Source of the DNA: Hungatella_A sp034142505
Lineage (GTDB): Bacteria; Bacillota; Clostridia; Lachnospirales; Lachnospiraceae
Length of the DNA stretch: 64,000 nucleotides
Reading direction: 5' to 3'
Assembly: GCA_034142505.1 (NCBI GenBank)
Contig: JAWZDV010000042.1
Span: 1-64,000 of the forward strand
The notes under the pieces are model-generated. The model ran no database searches and had not been told where the DNA came from. It saw only the letters and a program-made list of their open reading frames with translations. The number at the start of each line of letters is the position of its first letter. Position 1 is the stretch's first letter. Shown here in pieces: positions 40,216 to 48,775 of this stretch. The position numbers were made by a program, and so were the translations under genes.

Positions 40216-41226
40216 CTAAAACTTACCCTCTTTCGCCGCTTCCTCAATCGAAACAGCCACAGCCACAGTCATACCAACCATCGGGTTATTACCTGCGCCG
40301 ATCAGACCCATCATCTCTACGTGAGCCGGTACGGAGGAAGAACCTGCGAACTGTGCATCGGAGTGCATACGTCCCATGGTATCGGTCATGCCGTAGGAAG
40401 CAGGGCCGGCTGCCATGTTGTCTGGGTGAAGGGTACGGCCTGTGCCGCCGCCGGATGCTACGGAGAAGTATTTCTTGCCTTTCTCGTTGCATTCTTTCTT
40501 GTAAGTACCTGCTACCGGGTGCTGGAAGCGGGTTGGGTTGGTGGAGTTTCCGGTGATGGAAACGTCTACGCCCTCTTTCCACATGATGGCAACGCCCTCG
40601 GTTACATCATTGGAACCGTAGCAGTTTACTTTGGCTCTTAAGCCTTCAGAGTAGGATTTTCTCCACAGTTCTTTTACTTCGCCTGTGTAGTAGTCCATCT
40701 CGGTCTCTACATATGTAAATCCGTTGATTCTGGAAATAACCTGTGCTGCGTCTTTTCCTAAACCGTTTAAGATGACGCGCAGAGGTTTCTGGCGAACCTT
40801 GTTGGCTTTCTCGGCGATACCGATCGCGCCCTCGGCAGCTGCAAAGGACTCATGTCCAGCTAAGAAGCAGAAGCAGTCTGTCTCCTCTTCCAGCAGCATC
40901 TTGCCTAAGTTTCCGTGGCCTAAACCTACTTTACGCTGGTCGGCAACGGAACCTGGGATACAGAATGCCTGAAGGCCCTCGCCGATTGCGGCGGCCGCGT
41001 CAGAAGCTTTTCTGCAGCCTTTCTTGATGGCGATTGCCGCGCCTACGGTGTATGCCCATTTTGCATTCTCAAAGCAGATTGGCTGAATGCTCTCAACCAT
41101 CTTGTATACGTCTAAGCCGGCATCCTTGGTAATCTTCTCTGCTTCCTCGATAGAAGCGATGCCGTAGCTGTTTAATGCTTCATTGATCTGTTTGATACGT
41201 CTCTCATATGATTCAAATAATGCCAT
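40216..41226 (-). CDS. GGGtGRT protein (336 aa), conserved, unknown function
   Basis: The name-giving motif is seen in SVASGGGTGRTLHPDNMAA, together with FCIPGSVADQRKVGLGHG, CFLAGHESFAAAEGAIGIA and NSTNPTRFQHPVAGTYKKE. No signal peptide or membrane segment. The protein family is widespread in anaerobic Firmicutes and nearly always sits beside the NifU-like scaffold gene found here 57 bases upstream. Very regular codon choice (few rare codons) and a strong AGGAGGACAA site suggest high expression. The function is undetermined; the pairing suggests an Fe-S or sulfur-related task. Confidence 0.88.
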   Translation of the reverse strand: MALFESYERRIKQINEALNSYGIASIEEAEKITKDAGLDVYKMVESIQPICFENAKWAYTVGAAIAIKKGCRKASDAAAAIGEGLQAFCIPGSVADQRKVGLGHGNLGKMLLEEETDCFCFLAGHESFAAAEGAIGIAEKANKVRQKPLRVILNGLGKDAAQVISRINGFTYVETEMDYYTGEVKELWRKSYSEGLRAKVNCYGSNDVTEGVAIMWKEGVDVSITGNSTNPTRFQHPVAGTYKKECNEKGKKYFSVASGGGTGRTLHPDNMAAGPASYGMTDTMGRMHSDAQFAGSSSVPAHVEMMGLIGAGNNPMVGMTVAVAVSIEEAAKEGKF

Positions 41227-41282
41227 TACATTGTCCTCCTGAATTTTTTGACTATGTACTTTCTAAAACTTTAGCTGCAAAA

Positions 41283-41975
41283 TTACTCGCATCTCGGGTC
41301 GATAATCTTCACTGCGTCGGCAACGCGGCCATACTGGCCTTTTGCTTTCTCATAAGCAGTTGTAGGATCGTCACCCTTCTTGATGAAGTCTGTCATCTTG
41401 CCAAGGCTTACGAACTGATAACCGATGATCTGGTCTTCCGCGTCCAAAGCGATGCCGGTTACATAGCCTTCTGCCATCTCTAAATAGCGAGGACCTTTTT
41501 TCAGTGTGCCATACATCGTACCAACCTGGGAACGAAGTCCTTTTCCTAAATCCTCAAGACCTGCACCGATAGGAAGTCCGTCCTCGGAGAACGCGCTCTG
41601 GGTTCTTCCGTATGCGATCTGTAAGAATAATTCTCTCATAGCGGTGTTGATGGCATCGCAGACAAGGTCTGTGTTCAATGCTTCCAGTACAGTCAGTCCT
41701 GGAAGAATCTCTGCTGCCATTGCTGCGGAGTGAGTCATACCGGAACATCCGATGGTCTCAACAAGCGCTTCCTGAATAATACCTTCTTTTACGTTAAGGG
41801 TCAGCTTACATGCGCCCTGCTGAGGTGCACACCAGCCGATACCGTGTGTTAATCCTGAAATGTCTGTTACCTGTTTTGATTTCACCCATTTTGCTTCTTC
41901 TGGGATTGGAGCGGCACCATGATGAACGCCCTGTGCTACTGTACACATCTCTTCTACTTCATGTGAATAAATCAT
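41283..41975 (-). CDS. NifU/IscU-like Fe-S scaffold protein paired with GGGtGRT (230 aa)
   Basis: The N-terminal 150 residues follow the IscU/NifU_N plan with Cys in GIGWCAPQQGACKLTL, TIGCSGMTHSAAMAAEIL and LVCDAINTAMRE, the three-Cys-like scaffold arrangement although with non-standard spacing. The C-terminal half (YLEMAEGYVTGIALDAEDQIIGYQFVSLGKMTDF) is particular to this subfamily. It heads the two-gene operon behind GAAAGGAG. Expected to bind or deliver an Fe-S cluster; its relation to the GGGtGRT partner is unknown. Confidence 0.88.
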   Translation of the reverse strand: MIYSHEVEEMCTVAQGVHHGAAPIPEEAKWVKSKQVTDISGLTHGIGWCAPQQGACKLTLNVKEGIIQEALVETIGCSGMTHSAAMAAEILPGLTVLEALNTDLVCDAINTAMRELFLQIAYGRTQSAFSEDGLPIGAGLEDLGKGLRSQVGTMYGTLKKGPRYLEMAEGYVTGIALDAEDQIIGYQFVSLGKMTDFIKKGDDPTTAYEKAKGQYGRVADAVKIIDPRCE

Positions 41976-42142
41976 TGTAAAACTCCTTTCAAATAAGTAA
42001 TCATCATACTTAAGTACTTTGTTAAATTTATCACATCATACTTGTTTATATTCTCTCACATCTTGTCGGATTACGCAAGCATTTTTTGGAAAGATTCCGG
42101 TTTCCAAACGGACCGGAAGACCGTAACCCGGGAAAGCTTATA

Positions 42143-43558
42143 TCACTGGGAAACGGCCTCCACAGACGATACTCCCTCTGAGATTTCTGCTGGCATTTCC
42201 CCCTTCATTTCTTTCAATTCCCGCAGCACCCCCGCCACCACAACCGTGGCCAGCACGAAGGTCAGCATATCCGCGATGGGCTGGGCCAGCTGGAGTCCGA
42301 AGATGCCAAACATCCCGGGCAGAATAAGAAGCGCCGGGATCAGAAACAGTCCCTGCCGCCCCATGGCTACCAAGGAGGCCCGGAATCCATAACCGATCGA
42401 CTGGGTCAGCATGTTCACCATGATCACCCAGGCCTGAAACGGCATGGTAAGCAGCTGCAGCCGCAGGGCCAGTGTGCCATACTCGATCACCTTGGCGTCC
42501 CCTCTCCTAAACACCGTGATAATCGGCTCCGCAAATGCAAACGACACGACACCGAACACCGTCAGCATAATCACGGCCACCTTCACGCAGAACCAGTAAG
42601 CCTCCAGCACCCGGTCATACCGCTTCGCCCCGAAGTTGAAGCCGCACACCGGCTGGAATCCCTGGCCGAACCCAATCAGGCTGGAATTGATAAACATCAT
42701 AAACCGCGACACAATGGACATCGCCGCAATGGCCGCGTCCCCGTACCCACCGGCCGCAAAATTCAGGACTACCACCGCCACGCTGGCAAGGCCCTGCCGG
42801 CAGAAAGACGGAAGGCCCGCGTGAAGGATTTCCCCGTACATTTTGAGAGTGGGGGTAAATTGTCTGAGACGGATGGAAATACAGCTGTCATTGTGATTGC
42901 ACTGATACAAAAGAATACCAAAACTGATCATCTGGCTCACCATGGTCGCGATGGCCGCTCCCGAGATCCCCATGTGGAATCCAAATATCAAAATGGGGTC
43001 CAGCACCATATTTAAGATGCCGCCGGCTGTGATTCCCACCATGGCGAACACCGCATTACCCTGGGACCGCAGGATATTGTTGAGCACAAAGGAGGAGATC
43101 ATGAACGGCGCGCCAATCAAAATGTAGAGGGCGTAATCCTGGGCATAGGGAGCAATGGTATCCGTGGCTCCCAGCACATACACCAGAGGCCTGGAAAACA
43201 GAGTTCCAAACACCGCAATCACCAGTCCGATGATAACAGCCGTAAAGAAAGCGGTGGCCGCCGAACGCCCCGCTGTCTCCTCATCCCGGTTACCAAGGGA
43301 CCGGGAAATATAGTTGCCGCTCCCCATCCCCAGGGTAAATCCAATGGCCTGGATCATAGCCATGGCAGAGAACATGACTCCCACCGCGCCGGAGGCACTG
43401 GTCCCGATCTGGCTCACAAAAAATGTATCCGCCATGTTGTAGATCGAAGTCACCAGCATACTGATGATGGTCGGCACCGCCAGCCGCGGTATCAGCTGGC
43501 GTACCGGTGTCTCCGTCATCTGTTTAAATTTATCTTCCCCTGCCTGTCCCTTACTCAT
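42143..43558 (-). CDS. MATE-family efflux transporter (471 aa)
   Basis: Twelve segments with PVRQLIPRLAVPTIISMLV and YNMADTFFVSQIGTSASGA, typical of the MepA-like MATE group, and LDPILIFGFHMGISGAAIAT in the first half. It would export cationic compounds with Na+ or H+. Transcribed alone; the 3' side carries a TTCCGGT/ACCGGAA hairpin (about 42098-42122) with a weak T-tract. The promoter region of the NifU-like gene follows. Confidence 0.92.
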   Translation of the reverse strand: MSKGQAGEDKFKQMTETPVRQLIPRLAVPTIISMLVTSIYNMADTFFVSQIGTSASGAVGVMFSAMAMIQAIGFTLGMGSGNYISRSLGNRDEETAGRSAATAFFTAVIIGLVIAVFGTLFSRPLVYVLGATDTIAPYAQDYALYILIGAPFMISSFVLNNILRSQGNAVFAMVGITAGGILNMVLDPILIFGFHMGISGAAIATMVSQMISFGILLYQCNHNDSCISIRLRQFTPTLKMYGEILHAGLPSFCRQGLASVAVVVLNFAAGGYGDAAIAAMSIVSRFMMFINSSLIGFGQGFQPVCGFNFGAKRYDRVLEAYWFCVKVAVIMLTVFGVVSFAFAEPIITVFRRGDAKVIEYGTLALRLQLLTMPFQAWVIMVNMLTQSIGYGFRASLVAMGRQGLFLIPALLILPGMFGIFGLQLAQPIADMLTFVLATVVVAGVLRELKEMKGEMPAEISEGVSSVEAVSQ

Positions 43559-43603
43559 ATGTAATCACACCTTGTCTCAATCACGTCAATCAGTTCCATC
43601 CTA

Positions 43604-44851
43604 TCACCCAATAATCCGTCTCACCGACAATATGGTACGGTAAGCCGCCGGACTCACCTTGATTCCCGTAGTCGGCGTGCTGGCATGCACTATCTGTCCA
43701 TCTCCGATGTAGATCGCCACATGGCCCGCGTAACAGATCAAATCGCCCGGCTGGGCATCCTCATAGGCAACTTCCCGCCCCGCGCTTCTCTGGGCCGCAG
43801 AGTTTCTCGGTATGGTATATCCAAAGTGGGAATAGACTCCCTGGGTAAATCCGGAACAGTCGGTCCCATTGGTCAAGCTGGTGCCTCCGTACACATAAGG
43901 ATTTCCCACAAAGGTGAGTCCGTAATCGGCAATCGCCCGTCCCTCAGCCGTTCCGCCGGTACTCTTCGTCGCCGTCGGTCCGTTGGTCTTCTTGGTCGTG
44001 CTGGAGGAAGGCGCCTTGGAATTGGAGGTGGAGGACTTGGTTGATGTGGAAGATGCTTTCTTCTTGGCCGCTTCCTCTGCCGCCTTCTTCGCCGCCTCTT
44101 CCGCCGCTTTCTTTCTCGCCGCTTCCTCCTGGGCTTTTCTGATCTGCGCGTTCTTCTGCTCTACGGTCTTGGCATAGGCCGCCGCATCCTTCTTGGCCTG
44201 GGCATACTGGGCGTCAAAATCACTGACTTCTTTTTTCTTCTTGGAGATGGTGGACTCTAGCTGGCCCTGCTGTTCCTTGTATTCCAGCTCCATCACTTCC
44301 ATCTCGGCTTTCTCGTCGGAGAGCCGTGCCTTCGTATCCTCCACCTGCTGCTTGGCCTCCCGGTAGGAATCCAGCTGCCGCCGGTCGTAGGAATAGATCT
44401 CCGTCATATATTCCGTCTTGTTGAGCAGATCCGCCATGCTCTTCACCTGGAACAGCACGTCCAGGTACTCGGTGTCCCCCTGCTCATACATATACTGAAT
44501 CCGCTTCTTCATCGCGCTGTACTGCTCCGATTCCTGCTGTACGGCGGCGGCGTAATCCTCCTCCGCCTGGGCGATCTCCAATTCCTTGTTGGCCATATCC
44601 GTTTCCAGAATATGAATATCGGAAAGCAGGGCCGTCAGCTCTGCATTCAACTGTTTCACCTGATTCTGGGTGGCCGCCTTGTTGGCCTCCGCCTCCCTGG
44701 CCGCCTTGTTGGCTTCCTCCAGCTTCTGCTGCGCTTCCTTTTTCTCTTTTTCCGCCTGGGAGGTGGCCCACACCGAAGTGGTCTCCCCACAGGTCATGAC
44801 GCCAATTAATACCAGACAGCAGATCTGTTTCATCCACTTGTTTTTCTTCAT
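43604..44851 (-). CDS. Secreted NlpC/P60 peptidoglycan endopeptidase with coiled coil (415 aa)
   Basis: The start is ATG 44851, overlapping the TGA of the upstream MATE gene (ATGA) behind GGAGGGTACG. A signal peptide (KQICCLVLIGVMTCGETTSV) precedes a long PcsB/CwlO-like coiled coil (about residues 35-255, ending in Ala/Lys-rich repeats), a Ser/Thr linker and an NlpC/P60 domain with the Cys in TDCSGFTQGVYSHFG, His in GHVAIYIGDG and a final VHAST. It probably cleaves wall peptides under FtsEX-type control, as CwlO and PcsB do. Confidence 0.93.
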   Translation of the reverse strand: MKKNKWMKQICCLVLIGVMTCGETTSVWATSQAEKEKKEAQQKLEEANKAAREAEANKAATQNQVKQLNAELTALLSDIHILETDMANKELEIAQAEEDYAAAVQQESEQYSAMKKRIQYMYEQGDTEYLDVLFQVKSMADLLNKTEYMTEIYSYDRRQLDSYREAKQQVEDTKARLSDEKAEMEVMELEYKEQQGQLESTISKKKKEVSDFDAQYAQAKKDAAAYAKTVEQKNAQIRKAQEEAARKKAAEEAAKKAAEEAAKKKASSTSTKSSTSNSKAPSSSTTKKTNGPTATKSTGGTAEGRAIADYGLTFVGNPYVYGGTSLTNGTDCSGFTQGVYSHFGYTIPRNSAAQRSAGREVAYEDAQPGDLICYAGHVAIYIGDGQIVHASTPTTGIKVSPAAYRTILSVRRIIG

Positions 44852-46203
44852 CCCTTCGTACCCTCCGTAAGTTTCCTCGATACCGTCAAAAAGCAAATAA
44901 AGAACACAATTCCTTTTATAATCGAACTAATGCTGACCGCCCACCAGACTCCGTCAAGTCCGAGCCCGGTTCCGCTTAAGATGACCGCCAGCGGAATTCT
45001 GGACGAGGTAAGCACGATGCTGACCACGGAACAGAGAAAGGTCTTTCCCATGCCGGACAGCGCGCCCACCGTAGTCAGTTCAATACACATAAACATCTGT
45101 GAAATTCCAAGCACCGTCAGATAGCTGACGCCGATGGGAACAATCTCCGGTTCGCTGATAAACAGTTTAAAGATCGGTTCCCCCAGGAAAATGAGCACCA
45201 GGGAACAAAAGATTCCCCACACAAACATCACTCCCGCGGCGATAAAATAACCGTTCTTCACCCGCTTATACTGCTTCCCGCCATAATTCTGTCCCACAAA
45301 GGAGTTGATCGCCGCCGCAAATCCGTCCGCCGTCATCCAGGAGATTGATTCCACCTGGGAGCCGACTCTCTGGGCCGCGATCCCTAAATCCCCCCAGGAA
45401 GCCACAATCCTTGTCAGCACCATGGAAATGCCGGTATACAAAAGATTCTGTATCGCCGACGGCAGTCCCAGCTTCATCATGGTACTCATATAACTCCAGG
45501 GCGTCCATTTCCATAAACGCACCTGACTGAAAAATCCTAAATCCTTCCTGGTGGCCCCGACAAACACCAGGGTCACAATCAACTGCGCCGTCACCGTGGC
45601 GATGGCCGCGCCGGCCGCCTCCATCCTGGGAATCGGCCCAAATCCAAATATCAGCAGCGGGTCCAGCACCATATTGGCCGCCAGCCCGACAACATTCGCC
45701 TGAAACGGGGTCTTACTGTCCCCCTGTGCGGTAAAGATTCCGGTCAGAATTGCATTTAAGTAAGAAAATACAATCCCACCACAGGCAATCTTCAGATAAA
45801 TCTCTGCTCCCCCGATCACCACCGGATCGCTGAGTCCAAAAAATCCAATGAGCGGCGACGCTCCCGCCACCGTCACGATTCCAAATAAAATTCCAAACAC
45901 AATTCCCATCTGAATGGCGCCCTGGGCATACCGGGCCGCTTCCTGCGGCTTCTCTTCCCCGAGGGAATGCGCCACTTTAATCTGTCCGCCCATTTTCGCC
46001 AGCATGGCTACGCCCTGTGACAGCCAGGTATACATCCCGGCCGTACCAACCGCCGCCACCGCCTGCGCTCCCACGCGCCCCACCCAGGCCATATCCGTCA
46101 GATTGTAAGCCATCTGTACCAGCGAGGTCGCCATAATCGGCAGCGCCAGCCTGGTCAGTGAGGAGAAAATGGAGCCATTCAGCAGGTCTATATTCTTTTT
46201 CAT
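44848..46203 (-). CDS. MATE-family efflux transporter (451 aa)
   Basis: Twelve membrane segments; LTRLALPIMATSLVQMAYNLTDMAWVGRV in the N-terminus (shortened: LALPIMATSLVQMAYNLTD) and LDPLLIFGFGPIPRMEAAGA. Family role is drug or metabolite efflux. Its stop overlaps the start of the NlpC/P60 gene, so the two are translationally coupled, an unusual partnership that could hint at export of a wall-related compound (inference). Confidence 0.92.
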   Translation of the reverse strand: MKKNIDLLNGSIFSSLTRLALPIMATSLVQMAYNLTDMAWVGRVGAQAVAAVGTAGMYTWLSQGVAMLAKMGGQIKVAHSLGEEKPQEAARYAQGAIQMGIVFGILFGIVTVAGASPLIGFFGLSDPVVIGGAEIYLKIACGGIVFSYLNAILTGIFTAQGDSKTPFQANVVGLAANMVLDPLLIFGFGPIPRMEAAGAAIATVTAQLIVTLVFVGATRKDLGFFSQVRLWKWTPWSYMSTMMKLGLPSAIQNLLYTGISMVLTRIVASWGDLGIAAQRVGSQVESISWMTADGFAAAINSFVGQNYGGKQYKRVKNGYFIAAGVMFVWGIFCSLVLIFLGEPIFKLFISEPEIVPIGVSYLTVLGISQMFMCIELTTVGALSGMGKTFLCSVVSIVLTSSRIPLAVILSGTGLGLDGVWWAVSISSIIKGIVFFICFLTVSRKLTEGTKG

Positions 46204-46248
46204 GTCATGTTTCCCAGTCTCATTTTTCTATTGAAGCTTTGTCTCTTG

Positions 46249-46746
46249 CTACGCCCGTTTCCGGCGTACATATCTGCGAAAGGTATAACAGAGATCAAAA
46301 TACGTCTCCTCTTCGCTCTCTAAATCCATCACCCAGTCTTCATCCTGATCCAGATTGGGGAACCAGGCATCCGCCTGATATTCATAATCAATATACGTCA
46401 CATGGGCCGTATCACAGCAGGGCAGAAACTGCTCGTAAATGCTCTGCCCGCCGATCACAAACACGTCCTCTGACGGATACCTGGAAAGTTCCTCTAAGGC
46501 CTCTTCCAGGCTATGGCAGACCACTGCCCCTTTTGCCTGATAAGCCGGGTCCTCCGACAGCACAATGTTAACTCTGCCATAGAGGGGCTGTCCCGCCGGC
46601 AGACTCTCCAGGGTCTTACGCCCCATGACAATCACCTTCGACAGCGTTTCCTCCCGAAACAGCTTCTGGTCCGCCGGGATCTTCACAAGCAGCTGGTTTC
46701 CGCGCCCGATGGCCCAGTGTCTGTCCACCGCAACAATCATATTCAA
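46249..46746 (-). CDS. folA: Dihydrofolate reductase
   Basis: MIVAVDRHWAIGRGNQLLVKIP, FREETLSKVIVMGRKTLESLP, and VFVIGGQSIYEQFLP are the DHFR nucleotide and substrate motifs; Asp of the Met20-loop region is replaced in position by the AIGRGN loop common in Firmicutes. The start is a TTG at 46746 seven bases after GAGGTGG; the ATG two codons later is an alternative. The next upstream gene is the ThyX-like protein, where thyA is usual. Confidence 0.94.
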   Translation of the reverse strand: MNMIVAVDRHWAIGRGNQLLVKIPADQKLFREETLSKVIVMGRKTLESLPAGQPLYGRVNIVLSEDPAYQAKGAVVCHSLEEALEELSRYPSEDVFVIGGQSIYEQFLPCCDTAHVTYIDYEYQADAWFPNLDQDEDWVMDLESEEETYFDLCYTFRRYVRRKRA

Positions 46747-46814
46747 CTTGATTCCACCTCGTTTATTCGTAATTGTTCAGACAACCTATCTTCCCGCCAT
46801 ATTAGCTGTCGCCT

Positions 46815-47441
46815 TTATTCTGCTTCTTCTGCGATAATCAGTTCTTTGGCGTAAGGCAGCGTCTGAATCCAGTCGCAGAACGTATGCCACTCGGCCAGCT
46901 TATGGTTACGTCTTGCATAGTAGATGTTGACCAGCGTCTCATAGTTGAAAGTACAGGTCCTCATCTGGTTGTAGCTGGATGGAAGCAGCTGGATTAAGTC
47001 GTACCAGTCTTCCTTGCTCTTCCCCTCCACATACTTAAGCCGGATCTCCTCCAGCTTTGCAATCACCGTCTCCATAAATTCCAGGGTTCCCGCCGTCATG
47101 TGGTCTGTACTGAAATCAGCCAGTTCAAATGGCTTGCTGTGGATCTTGTGCATAGTACTGGTGGAGTTGGCCACCGTTGCTACTTTGTAGGTGTCATATT
47201 CTTTCCACCAGTAAAGCGGCGCAGTGATATCCACCGACACGAAGACCTGGCGGAGATATTTGCGGTGGTCGCTTCCTGCTTTCCGAAGGCGTTTTGCAAG
47301 GTCCAGATCGTTGGGACCCAGCACAAAGCTGCCGTCGTCATCGTAGGAGCTGTCCATCCGCCCCCAGCTGTTCATCGGGTTTCTGGCGCCTCTCATGGCA
47401 TTTTCCAAGTTCATCACACTGGTTCGTTCCAATAATATCAT
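46815..47441 (-). CDS. ThyX-like protein lacking the RHR motif (208 aa)
   Basis: The start is set at ATG 47441 (MILLERTSVMNLENAMRG); a TTG two codons earlier is possible. Seen: DHRKYLRQVFVSVDITAPL, then WWKEYDTYKVATVANSTSTM where ThyX enzymes have a Q-x-x-R-H-R-x-x-S-x-N-x-x-S block, and NYETLVNIYYARRNHKLAEW, which resembles the C-terminal N-x-R...AQ-x-E-I-R helix of ThyX. The RHR and part of the FAD-binding signature are not conserved. Its place beside folA supports a link to thymidylate or folate metabolism, but catalysis is uncertain. Comparable proteins occur in phages (from memory, unverified). Confidence 0.6.
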   Translation of the reverse strand: MILLERTSVMNLENAMRGARNPMNSWGRMDSSYDDDGSFVLGPNDLDLAKRLRKAGSDHRKYLRQVFVSVDITAPLYWWKEYDTYKVATVANSTSTMHKIHSKPFELADFSTDHMTAGTLEFMETVIAKLEEIRLKYVEGKSKEDWYDLIQLLPSSYNQMRTCTFNYETLVNIYYARRNHKLAEWHTFCDWIQTLPYAKELIIAEEAE

Positions 47442-47572
47442 GTCCAAAACCGCCTTCTGTCATTATTCTAATTCCGTCATCGAGCTGCTAATGTCGTTTT
47501 AATTTACATAATCTATTCCATTATATAAAATTTTACAACACAGTACAACCATAATTTTTTAAAACATTCCGC

Positions 47573-47650
47573 AGTGCACAGATTATCTGGGATAATCCGT
47601 GCAAGTTCACTTGCTAAGGACTATCCCAAATAATCTGTATAGGGCGGAAC
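47573..47650 (+). repeat. 78-bp structured repeat, copy A
   Basis: Begins AGTGCAC and ends TGTATAGGGCGGAAC like copy B at 53318-53395. The outer stem ACAGATTAT-(CT)-GGGATA pairs with TATCCC-(AA)-ATAATCTGT; an inner hairpin GCAAG-TTCA-CTTGC sits in a conserved loop (CCGTG ... CTAAGG). Both stems differ from copy B by paired substitutions. It lies in the 3' region of the MglB-like gene. Confidence 0.8.
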
Positions 47651-47658
47651 GCCCGGAG

Positions 47659-47692
47659 CTTCTTGTTTCCGACGCTTCTCGGAAGCAAGAAG
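47659..47692. repeat. Perfect-arm hairpin beside repeat copy A
   Basis: CTTCTTGTTTCCGA and TCGGAAGCAAGAAG pair over 14 positions (one wobble) around CGCTTC, 22 bases after the MglB-like stop codon. No T-run follows on either strand, so it may be an mRNA 3'-end stabiliser or a Rho-type signal. Confidence 0.55.
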
Positions 47693-47713
47693 ATGCACAG
47701 CGTACTCCCGAAA

Positions 47714-48751
47714 CTACCTAATTACATTTTCCGCCGTGTAGGGCCTCTGTCTGATCCAGAAATATTTTCCATCCTCCATGCCCTCCACACCGCTCAAATC
47801 CTGGCCCAGAGCCCGGGCGGCCGCGATCTGGAAAATCGTCCCGGCATAGGTGTCCTTATCTGATTCCACCGAGCCGAACAGTTTGCCGGATTCCACCGCC
47901 TCACGGCCGGGGATCGTGGCGTCAATTCCCACCAGCTTGATCCCGCTTACTTTCATCCGTTCTATTGCGTCGATGGCTCCTAATGCCATATCGTCATTGT
48001 TGCTGATCACCAGTTCAATCTCGTCAGGATAGGTATTCAACCACTGCTCCATCAGGGCGGAAGCCTGGCTCCGCTCCCAGTTGGCGATCCCGCCGATCAC
48101 CTTCTCGATGGGAACCCCTCCGTCCTTCAACGTCTGAACGGACCACTCCGTACGGATCAGCGCGTCCTGGTGGCTGGTCTCTCCCTCCAGCAGCACGTAT
48201 TTCACCACGCCGTCCCCATTCCGGTCAAAGAGCGACGGGTCCTTCGCATAGGCATCCACCACCAGATTCCCCTGCAAAACCGCGGATTCCTTGGCGTCGG
48301 CCCCCACGTAGTAAAGCTCCTCCCAGCGGTTCATATCCTCCTCCACCGGCTGACGGTTAAAAAATACCACGGGCGTCCCGGCAGTGATGGCCTTGTCGAT
48401 GATGGCGGACGCGTCGGAGCGGTCCACCAGATTGACGCAGAGCACGTCGCAGCCCACGGAGATAAAATGCTCCACCTGGTCGTTCTGGGTGCTCTGGCTG
48501 CCCTTGGCGTCCACAATGTCCATATTGACCTTGATTCCGCTCTCCTGCTCATAAGCCTTCGCCTTCTCCTCCAGCACCATGCGGATATTGCCGATAAAGG
48601 TATCGTCCCCACGGTACAGCGTCACGCCGATGCGGATGGAATGTTTGGCAGCCTGGGTGCCGGTCTCTTCACTTTTACAGCCGGTCACCATAAGCCCCGC
48701 CATCACTGCCGCCAGCAAAAGCGCCGCTGTCTTTTTCGCCACTCGCTTCAT
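47714..48751 (-). CDS. MglB-like sugar-binding lipoprotein (345 aa)
   Basis: A lipobox (AGLMVTGC) ends the signal peptide. The mature part is a type I periplasmic-binding fold (IRIGVTLYRGDDTFIGNIRMV, VNLVDRSDASAIIDKA, VVFFNRQP, IELVISNNDDMALGAIDAI, LVGIDA) with the Ca2+-site-like loop DRNGDGVVKYVLLEGE, as in the galactose/glucose-binding protein MglB. Normally mglA and mglC follow; here there is only a hairpin and repeat A. It is the last gene of the yesNM-like unit, so it may feed the sensor kinase instead of a transporter. Confidence 0.9.
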   Translation of the reverse strand: MKRVAKKTAALLLAAVMAGLMVTGCKSEETGTQAAKHSIRIGVTLYRGDDTFIGNIRMVLEEKAKAYEQESGIKVNMDIVDAKGSQSTQNDQVEHFISVGCDVLCVNLVDRSDASAIIDKAITAGTPVVFFNRQPVEEDMNRWEELYYVGADAKESAVLQGNLVVDAYAKDPSLFDRNGDGVVKYVLLEGETSHQDALIRTEWSVQTLKDGGVPIEKVIGGIANWERSQASALMEQWLNTYPDEIELVISNNDDMALGAIDAIERMKVSGIKLVGIDATIPGREAVESGKLFGSVESDKDTYAGTIFQIAAARALGQDLSGVEGMEDGKYFWIRQRPYTAENVIR

Positions 48752-48775
48752 AGACTCTCCTCCCTGTCATTTCCC

